The notes under the pieces: generated by a model
What the model was told of the DNA's origin: nothing
Databases searched by the model: none
The model's input: the letters and a program-made list of their open reading frames with translations, nothing else
Shown: positions 56,031 through 64,000 of the stretch, one piece after another
How positions within the stretch are numbered: the first letter of the stretch is position 1
Layout of the letters: each line of letters opens with the position of its first letter
Translations under genes and position numbers: made by a program
Source: Dactylonectria macrodidyma
Taxonomy: Eukaryota > Ascomycota > Sordariomycetes > Hypocreales > Nectriaceae
Reading direction: 5' to 3'
NCBI GenBank assembly: GCA_020744425.1
Contig: JAGMUV010000005.1
Span: forward strand, 3,038,001-3,102,000
DNA: 64,000 nucleotides

Positions 56031-59000
56031 TTAGTATCGATATCCTCCGTACTGACCCGGCGGCTGTGCGCCGTACCCGCCGGGTGCTTGGTTCCAGGAG
56101 GGTGGAGCAGCGCTCGCGTCAGGGGGCGGGTAAGGATTGGCTGCGAAACCACTGCCACTCTCTGGTCGCAATGGCGAGTTCCTATACCCGCCAGCCCCAG
56201 ATGAGACCCTCCCGTAAGGGCTCAGCGGTCGGTTTCCGAACTCACCAGACGACTGCCTGGCGTGACTGGGGTTGGCATAGCGGGGCTGCCCGCCACCCGC
56301 CGCCTTGAGTGTAGCGTAGTCCGGTAGGTGTGTGTCACGGAGTAGAGAGACCATCCCAGAAGGACTAAACGGCTGGGTGTCGAAGCTCTGCGCAGGAGGG
56401 AGAATGTTGAGCAAGAAGGTAATGTCACGGTGGAGTGCGGAGGCTTGGTTGCGGCGTTGCTGATCGAGACGGCGGCCAGCCGCACCTTTCAGGGGTGAGA
56501 CCCCTCGGGCAAGTCTCTTGGGAGGGTTCAACTCGTCATCATCGATGCCCAGAGGCCGCTTAGGTGAGGCGGTTGCCCGCACATACTGCGGGCGTGGGCT
56601 CTGTTCCTGTCTCACCGGAAGTGGGCTGTTTCGTAGCGAGCTCGGTTGCTCAATCACGAGTATGGCTTGCTTTGGTCGCATCTGAATCGGCTTCGAGATG
56701 ATGATCGGAGCAGCGACAGGGTCAAATTTGTCCGAGGAGTATCGAGCAACAAAGTATCGCAGCTTTGGGTCCTCAGGGAAGAGTTCGGCCATCCGATCTT
56801 CGAGTTTCGCAATCTGCGAAAGCTCACCATATTGTGACTCGTATTTGTGGAAGTAAGCGTAGAGGGGCTTTGCTTTGAACAGGGTCTCCGGTTTCCCGAT
56901 GAGACGATTAACACATGTTTCAAACACAACTCGAGCATCTATAGAAATGTTAGCACTTACATAGATCTTCGACGCAGAAAGTGTCTTACTTGTTGTGTCA
57001 TCCTTCGAATGGAGATATTTGAGATACTCAATCATGAAGTTCTCGTCATTGGGGAAGAGTCTCGCGCCACGCTCAAAGATTTTGGCGCCAACAGGATCTT
57101 TGTATACCACCGACTCCAACAATGCGACTGCGACATACACATCGCTCGTCAGCCGGCCCTTCTGGCGAGCGTCCGTGAAGACTTTACGAAGTCCGCCTTC
57201 TGTCTGATTGCCTTTGCCCTGGATTCGGCGCATAGCCCGAGCCAGAGCAATCCAGACGTAGGAGATAGTCCTTGACAGAATTTGGGTTTCTCCTGCGTAT
57301 GCCCTCTGGATCGCCAGGATTCGCTCTTCCATCGGCGATCTTCTAGGCTTGTCATCATCATCACCGTCGTTGAGTTCAATCGAGGCATGAACTGGTTCTT
57401 GGGCTGCGGCTTGTTTAAGAGTGGAAACCTCGAGTTTCTCTCGTTCCTTCACCTTGTCGCCTAGTTCGTACAGGGTTTCGAGGACGTCGTCGAAAGGCTT
57501 TCGAACTGCCTTGGCATACTCGGATTTGTCACCCTCCTTAGCTGGGTAGTTGACTTCGATGTGGTCTGCATGCTTGAGGGCGAGCAGGACGCTCTCGGGG
57601 TTAGCCCTGATGCCTTGCAACAACATTTCTGTCCCGATTTCTTTGTCGTTGTCTCGCACATCGTTCTGGAAGCACCACTCTGCGGCATCCACCCAGATCT
57701 CTGGCCAGAATCGCAGCGCCATCAATGCTTGTTTGTAGCAATAAAGGACTCTCTGGTTGTAAGCCTTAGGTTCATCGTCTTTGAGCACAAGGGGATCATC
57801 TTTCTCCCATGCGATCCACTTCTTCCACATCTCAACTTGCTGCTTGTATTCCTCGTCACCATCGAATCCGGGCGCGGGCGGAAGTCGCGGGAGGTTTGTG
57901 CGCTTCAAGTGCCGGGTCATGTTGTCGAGAGCAATGTTGGCACTCTTAGCCGACATGTATCCGGGTGACCGTTCCTGGATGAACTTGCGACCCTAGGAAG
58001 GAATTAGTAGGTGCGTTGCAGGACAAGGGAGAGATCCGACCCACAGTCATCTTGTTCAGTCCCATTTCAAACTGGTCATACTCCTTCCACAGATTGTTGA
58101 CGGTAAGCATGGGAACGGCGATTGCGCGGTGATAGACCTTTCGCAGTTGGTCCATCTTCTGCTGATCCTGCCAGCCAGTGCCGCCAATCTGTCCCGGGCC
58201 ATTTTTGACGAACTGAACATAATCCTGCCATATGTTGCCAGAGTCCCTGTCCACACCAATGTTGTCGATGACAAACTCGTAAGATTGGGTGATGGTCCGA
58301 CGGGCTTGACCGGACGCATCGTTGTTGAGATCGTTCCGGCGACGGATGTAGTTTAGATACGCTGTCCAAAGCTTCACGTTGGGGACCGTCATCAGGCATC
58401 GTCCAAAGAGCTGTTCGGCATCCACAAAGTTATCCAGGCCAAGCTCCATTTCAATCCACTGGACCCAGATGTCACCCTTAAATGACCGTTAGTAACTACT
58501 CATTGAAGCCAATATTTTGTGTGTACTTACAGCTTGTGGAAAGACCTCCACAAAGCGATTATAGACGTTCCTAGCTTGTTCAAGTCGGCTAGTGCGCCTG
58601 TATTCAGCGATCAGGCTCAGCCAGGCATCCATATCACCCCGAGGATCCTCCTTTGAACGGGCTTCAAGCAGCGCCACCGGATCGAGACTGGTCATGACTT
58701 GAGTCACATTGGATGAGACGGCAGGGGCGGGCACAGCAGCAACGGAAGTATTGGCCTCTGTTGGCAATGTCGAGGGACCAGACTGGTTGAACGACACATC
58801 TGCGACCTTCGGCACATCATCCACAGGCTCTTCATCCTCATCATCAGAGGCTTCCACTAGGAAGCCGCCCGACATCTTGGGCTTGGACGCTGGACGTTGC
58901 GAGGGCGTTGTGGATGCGGCCTTTTCAGGGATTTGAACAGGGGATCCAATGGTGACGGACTCTGGGTCATAATCTCCTCCATCTTCTTCTGTGCCATTAT

Positions 59001-59127
59001 CCGCAGCATCACCTGAGACATTGGATTCTTGAGCAAAGTTATCAACTTGTTGGTCGCTATGCTGAACCTGATCACCCTCTGTGGCACCAAACCCTTCTTC
59101 GTCCCACGAAGCACCTTCGGAAGCCAT
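56031..59127 (-). CDS. RNA14: mRNA 3'-end-processing protein Rna14
   Basis: Five... exon count is four introns-bounded pieces: complement(join(56031..56938, 56990..57992, 58045..58476, 58532-equivalent 58531..59127)), 979 residues, all in frame. The acidic N-terminus (~1-140) is disordered. HAT (half-a-TPR) repeats run from ~145 to ~720, e.g. DAWLSLIAEYRRTSRLEQAR, VKLWTAYLNYIRRRNDLNND and NLWKEYDQFEMGLNKMTGRK. A basic linker and a Gly/Pro/Tyr-rich tail follow. Rna14 (CstF-77) dimerises through HAT repeats and with Rna15 forms CF IA, which guides cleavage and polyadenylation in the nucleus. The last intron is 51 nt and in frame: retaining it would insert 17 residues, but the splice (GTAAGA...CTAAC...TAG) restores the expected DDTTNARVVFE. 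Divergent from ASF1. Confidence 0.95.
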
Positions 59128-60405
59128 GTTGTGTAATACCAGCGTCGAATGTCTAAAGTGGAGGTTCAGTCGTCGAGGGCTGAGCGCGACGAGGTTGGAA
59201 GCGAGACGGCCCCACCGCGACTGGGGAGGTTGGACGTGACGAGCTGAGGACGAGAATCGGCAAGTGAGCAATAGCGAAGCGGAGGCAGCAAGGGATTGGG
59301 AGACGATGATAGCGCTAAAATCTAGATGGTAAAGGGCGCAAGAGGCCTGATTGAGGAGATGGCTGGCCGTCGAATGGCCACCGATGCGTGTAGAAGTGTG
59401 TCGCAAACGAGGTAAGCTCGTAGAGCTGACCCAGTCGGCCCCGACCGAGCGAGATGCGGCCACAAAGAACAGAAAGGCCCCGAAGCGACAGAAAAACGGA
59501 GTAGTAGCGGCGCTCGATCGATAGAGTGGGTTTGCAGTTGGGCGTTGGGTCACAGGAAGCTCTCGACACGAGGCTCCAACAAAATTCCGAAGCTCGAAAG
59601 GTCCTCCCAAGTTTGAAAGACGCCGGAAGGCCTTGCTAGGAGCAAGGGTGGCAGAAAGCCGAAACAAGCTAGAGCCGTCCGAGCGGTGAGAGATTCTCGA
59701 CTGGCGCAAACTCGGTACCTTAGAGTGGGGCCAGTAGAGGGTCAACCTGAGGGCCAACCTGAGGGCCAACCTGGAGCCGGTCGCAACGATTGGGTCACGT
59801 GATCTCTGACTCGCATTGGGCTGATTGCAGTGCAGGGAAGCGGAGGCACTAAAATAAGGCAAGCGGCCAGGGTCAATGGTGACTGCCCAGGAGCCAAACT
59901 GCCCTCCCTGCAGTAGGTGGCTTGAGTGGGCAAACCAAACCCATTAACGCGGTGCGGCCAGAAAGCGCGTCCGTCGTCCCGCCCACCGCACACGGTCCCA
60001 ACTTGCCGCGTTGCATCTTTGACGTCTTAGCCTCTCTAGCCAGCCTACCTGCCGTCTCGCAATTTCGTGCAATAACAAATTTGGTGTCTTCTTTTTTCAC
60101 CTCTTCAACGCCACCAACCCAGCCTCACTCAACTTGCACCTTGCATCCTCACCTACGCTCGTCGTCACATCAGCCTTGCACGGACGGTTCTACTGCAAGC
60201 CCGCATCTACTTCACGCCCACCCACCACTACCAACTTCGAGCTCCACCGTCTCGCCCAACGCTACCCGCCGACTCCATCGTCGCCAGCCGCTCCGCGCAC
60301 GATTCACCTTGAACAATCTGCATCGCTGTTGCGTTTCTGTTGCGGTCTGACGGCTTCTACAAACTCTTTCCTCCAAAACCACATCTCCTTACAACACTCA
60401 CCATC
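59128..60405. promoter_or_regulatory. Shared 5' region of RNA14 and ASF1
   Basis: 1278 bp between divergent start codons. Contains three tandem copies of a 12-bp unit (59738-59773) and, toward ASF1, a CT-rich leader. No TATA box stands out. Some of this is probably transcribed leader of either gene. Confidence 0.5.
59738..59773. repeat. Three tandem AGGGYCAACCTG units
   Basis: Three 12-bp copies differing by one base (T or C at position 5), about 610 bp upstream of the RNA14 start and 630 bp upstream of ASF1. Could be a cluster of binding sites or a slippage product. Confidence 0.85.
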
Positions 60406-61397
60406 ATGTCTGTCGTCTCGCTTTTGGGGGTCAAAGTCCTGAACAACCCCGCCAAGTTCATCGACAAGTACGAATTTGAAATCACTTTCGAGTGCCTCGA
60501 GCAACTCGAGAAGGGTTCGTGATTCCTCAACTGTGGTGTTGACTTTGCAATATGCTAACTAAACACCGATAGATCTTGAGTGGAAGCTGACCTACGTTGG
60601 ATCTGCCACTTCGTGAGTTTATCTCGCTCGACCTCGCACACCGCTTATTCTAACGCTTCGCAGCGACCAGTACGATCAAGAGCTTGACTCGCTGCTTGTC
60701 GGTCCCGTTCCCGTCGGTGTCAACAAGTTCATCTTCGAGGCAGATGCTCCCAACACTTCGCGCATCCCCGACATCGATGTCCTTGGCGTAACTGTCGTCC
60801 TCCTGACCTGCGCCTACGATGGCCGAGAGTTCATCCGTGTTGGTTACTATGTCAACAATGAGTACGACTCGGAGGAACTCAACTCCGAGCCACCTGCCAA
60901 GCCCATCATTGAGCGCGTCAAGCGCAATGTCCTAGCTGAGAAGCCCCGAGTGACGCGCTTTGCCATCAAGTGGTAAGTTGACCTGCGTTACCGAACACGA
61001 CGGTTCTCTAACATTGTCAAGGGATTCCGAAGCGTCTGCCCCCGCCGAATTCCCACCTGAGCAGCCCGAGGCTGACCTCGAGGCCGATGGTGAGGAGTAT
61101 GGAGCCGAGGAGGCTGAGGAGGAGGCTGCCGAGGCAGCCGCCGCGAAGAAAGAGGTTCAACCCGGCGACGACGCCGAGATGGCTGGCGTTGAGACCGAAA
61201 ATGACAATGAGAATGGCCAGGAAGAGGATGAGATGTCCGAGGACGGCAGTGTCGACATCGAAGGCGAGAGTGAGGACGAGCTCGAGGAGGAGGAGGAGGT
61301 CGAGGGCGAGATTGATGGCGCCGGCGACGACGCCATGGATGTTGACTCCGCCGAGAAGCCCACTGCGGCTTCCAAGCCCGTGACTGTCGCGTCCTAG
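60406..61397 (+). CDS. ASF1: Histone chaperone Asf1
   Basis: Four exons, join(60406..60514, 60573..60612, 60664..60972, 61022..61397), 277 residues, all in frame. Residues 1-154 are the conserved immunoglobulin-like core: [75 protein letters not shown] and [15 protein letters not shown] end, nearly identical to the yeast protein. This is the H3-H4-binding unit, which also contacts HIR and CAF-1. The remaining ~120 residues are a Glu/Asp/Ala-rich acidic tail, a normal feature of fungal Asf1. The tiny 40-nt second exon is typical of this gene in fungi. Nuclear; acts in replication-coupled and -independent nucleosome assembly. Confidence 0.97.
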
Positions 61398-63165
61398 ACA
61401 CAAGGCGCAGGCGCCAGCCTCTTTTCGAGGAGTGATCTTGGAGGCATAGTGTTATCTTGAGTCATGCATCAGATTTCGGCTTTTCGATAACGTATGGATT
61501 GGAACTTGGTGTTTGTCTAATAGAGTAACGAGGACACGAGGGGACGATATCAGGCCAAGGAGCTGGCCAGAAACGATGAGTACATTAGCTTGGTCGAGGC
61601 ACACGACAAGACAGTTTCTAGATACTTAGTACTTATCAATGTCTTGATGACGCACTCCTTGGGTGAGTGCGCAAGAAACAAGGAAGCGAGCTAGTGTGAG
61701 TGATGGATGCTCTGATTGAAGTTGGTGATGGAGAAAATTGATCACCAGTTCACCCACAGCCGCAGTTGATTATCAATCCAAGGAGAGATATGCCAAGGCT
61801 ATGATGAGGCGAACGAGTCCTAGATGGTGGGGGAAGGGAAACTTTATTGTTATCGCGAAGGGTTGGAGTGGAGTGAAGATTGCATGCACGTAACAACACT
61901 TACTCACAGGATGGTTTCTCTGGAGCCATTCGACGACGCTTCGTCATTAGCCGACGGCCAACGACAGCAAAAACATTCAACCCGCCGCCGGCGGATATTC
62001 AACATGACTTGCTCTCAAGCACGTGGAAGTTTAGAACTGCGCCTCCCCTTCTCCTGGTGGCGGACTCCGACCATGAGGCGCCCGACTGATGAGAAGGCAT
62101 GCGGGGATCGACTCCCCAGCATGACGTACGCGCATGTGTTCGAGAGCGAGGCTGGCAACCAACAGCTCAATTCCAGACCCAGCGCAAGAAGCATATGCAA
62201 CGGAACCTTCTCCATTATCCAACCACGATGCGCAATTCTCCCCGCCCATCATGAGGGGGAGCAGCCATGATTGTGTCTTGCACGAACCATTCCAAAGGAT
62301 TTCAGGCTGTTCACCCGACTTCAGCCGCGGGGAGCCGACCTCAAGCGTTTGGCGCCTGCTCCGCCCTCTAACCCTTCCTTAAACGGTTCACCATGAAGCC
62401 TCATTCTTTCGCTTTTCAAGGCCCGAACCCGTTTTGGGTCCCCCAAGCCATTGGCGTCGGTCCCATCCGCTTCTTGTTCTGTCCAGCCATATCGCGTCCC
62501 ATCCCTCCATCATTCGGACCCTTCATCTCTCCGTCAAGGATTCATACTTTAAGCTCCATGGAGGGGGCTTGATTTTATCCCTCCACGTGTCTTTCGTCCC
62601 AGCTTTCAAGGCGTCGCGGAGTTTCAAGCTGCGATCCGGGCCGCGCTAGAAGCTTGTTGGATGATGCATTGCCTCGCTTCTCCGCCCTCCTAGTTCGATT
62701 TGCCTGGGCTCCTGGCTGGCCTATCGCTGCCGTTTGCCTCGCGATCCTTGCGATGATCGGGCAGCGTTTGCCCAGGGAAGTTCACCGAAGGGTGGGCGGC
62801 CCAAGCTTCAGCCGCAATGTGCATCGGAGACGCCCGAGGGAGGCTGCCTGCTGAAGATCGTCGCGAGAGATACGGGGTGACTGTGCCTGAGAGAAGGTAA
62901 GAAGCGGGGTGTTAGAGTGAGTAGAAATACGCTCTACACCTCCCATGTCGGGAGAAGGCTGTCATGCTAGGTCATGTCTGTATGTCTTCAAAGAGTTCAT
63001 CTAGCTTGGATAGATGAACAACCGAATATACTCTCTCTAGTCGAGTACACCACCAACTTCCAATCTACCTTTTCGTTAGGTAGTAGATCCCTCACATACC
63101 TACTCAAACGTCCCAAGTGAACAAGTGAACAAGTGACCAAGTGATCCCTTCTTCACCCGGCTCCA
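61398..63165. other. Intergenic stretch between ASF1 and the last gene
   Basis: No supported gene; the frame at 61824-62270 (148 codons, plus) has no recognisable feature. An 8-bp tandem repeat lies just before the final gene. Confidence 0.5.
63113..63144 (+). repeat. Four tandem (A/C)CAAGTGA-like units in a leader
   Basis: CCAAGTGA, ACAAGTGA, ACAAGTGA, CCAAGTGA in a row, 22 bp before the start codon of the last gene, so probably inside its 5' UTR. Confidence 0.85.
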
Positions 63166-64000
63166 ATGGCGGCGCCGACATCAACCCAGCCCAACCTTGA
63201 CGACCTCATCAGGGCGGCCGAGGTTCAGCACGAACACCATGTGCGCACTCTGCGCAGTCTGCACGAGGGCATGACTATGCGCCGGATCGACAGCCAGCCG
63301 CGCAGCATCATCACAATCCCGGAACCCTTTACGCCGCCGCTGCGGGCCCTGAGCGTGCCGACATTCGCCTCCGACAATACGACCCACGCCGCCCCGCTCG
63401 GCACCTCGTTACGCCGCCGGGCCCGGGCAGCGACCCTTGAGACCACCGCTGAGCGGCCGGCCCTGACGCCGGAGGTCCGACCGGTGACTTTAAGCGGCTC
63501 CCCGGCTGGCAGCCACATCGCCGTCTTCTCTTCCCATGATGACGACGTCTCTTTCATCCCCCTGCTCGACTCAACCTCGGCGCCGCCACCCAGCAACCAC
63601 GGCCGGTGCTCCGACGACTTCACGCCCATCCGGCGGCCGCTCGTGCCGATGCACTTCCCGGATGACCAGCTGCTGCGACACCTCCGTGACACCGACTTCA
63701 CGCCCGAGATGGCGCGACTGCTCGAGGACGCTCTCCGGCGGCGCGGCGACATCGACCTGTCCATGTCGTTCCGCGACTTTGCCGCCTACGAGCGCGAGGG
63801 CTACAGCCAGGCCACATTTGAGGTGTACGAGGTCGGCCGCGATGCTCTGCCCGTAAAGCTCAGCGCCGACATCGAGATGGATATGGACGGGCCGACCGAG
63901 GTCAAGTACACGGGTGACGGGCCCTATGAAAACCCTCTCATCATTGTTGATGCGCCGACTGTGTGGGAGGCCATTGGAGATGTCAACCCGGATGCGCAAT
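63166..64000 (+). CDS. Unidentified protein, 3' end outside the window
   Basis: Open from ATG at 63166 (MAAPTSTQPNLDDLIRAAEV) through the window edge, 278 codons visible without an intron. High GC at third positions, unlike the flanking intergenic DNA, supports coding. The first ~150 residues are polar and Arg/Pro-rich. After that comes an ordered-looking part with DDQLLRHLRDTDFTPEMARL, MSFRDFAAYEREGYSQATFE and VYEVGRDALPVKL, then DGPYENPLIIVDAPTVWEAI. I recognise no domain with confidence. The missing C-terminal part may hold the defining region, for instance membrane helices. Confidence 0.7.
   Translation, partial: MAAPTSTQPNLDDLIRAAEVQHEHHVRTLRSLHEGMTMRRIDSQPRSIITIPEPFTPPLRALSVPTFASDNTTHAAPLGTSLRRRARAATLETTAERPALTPEVRPVTLSGSPAGSHIAVFSSHDDDVSFIPLLDSTSAPPPSNHGRCSDDFTPIRRPLVPMHFPDDQLLRHLRDTDFTPEMARLLEDALRRRGDIDLSMSFRDFAAYEREGYSQATFEVYEVGRDALPVKLSADIEMDMDGPTEVKYTGDGPYENPLIIVDAPTVWEAIGDVNPDAQ

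Noticed and set aside
61824..62270. 148-codon plus-strand frame downstream of ASF1
   Set aside because: No domain or coding-like character; probably chance in the ASF1 3' flank.

Overview
The window reads as nuclear DNA of a filamentous ascomycete, probably a Sordariomycete and perhaps Hypocreales. The basis is short 50-100 nt introns with GT(A/G)NG donors, CTAAC/CTGAC branch points and YAG/AAG acceptors, CT-rich leaders, typical Pezizomycotina proteins (a QDE-2-like Argonaute, Rna14, Asf1, Sro7/tomosyn, Grc3, a Dal5-type MFS carrier), and scattered TACCTAGGTA/TACGTA palindromes. I rebuilt exons by joining open frames across splice sites; every multi-exon model below stays in frame from ATG to stop.

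Layout. 2.9-7.8 kb: a divergent ribosome-biogenesis pair, Pol I subunit RPA34.5 (minus) and the rRNA-processing kinase GRC3 (plus). 7.8-21.3 kb: gene-poor, holding a C2H2 zinc-finger factor and a small gene at 11.8-12.2 kb that seems to be cut by a premature stop. 21.4-29.7 kb: Sro7/tomosyn exocytosis regulator, a one-pass membrane protein with a coiled coil, a short-chain dehydrogenase, and a Cys-rich GPI-type secreted protein whose tail lies in another frame. 29.7-47.2 kb: a long gene-poor stretch with four candidate small two-exon genes behind TATA boxes (32.7, 35.4, 38.9 and 41.0 kb), a relic of a double-stranded-RNA-binding domain (34.0 kb) and a SnoaL-like gene without a start codon (45.4-45.9 kb). 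47.2-49.0 kb: MFS transporter. 50.1-50.3 kb: a 254-bp element with 28/29-matching terminal inverted repeats and TA ends, apparently a MITE. 51.3-61.4 kb: conserved core with Argonaute, Rna14 and, divergent from Rna14, Asf1. 63.2 kb to the end: an unidentified gene cut by the window edge.

Functional links. RPA34.5 and GRC3 both serve rRNA production and share a 402-bp intergenic region. Argonaute, Rna14 and Asf1 act on small-RNA silencing, mRNA 3'-end formation and chromatin assembly, but their adjacency does not prove a joint function. The most novel material is the family-like set of small two-exon genes; two of them (32.7 and 35.4 kb) share an SSTxVN...CECC N-terminus and an intron at the identical codon.
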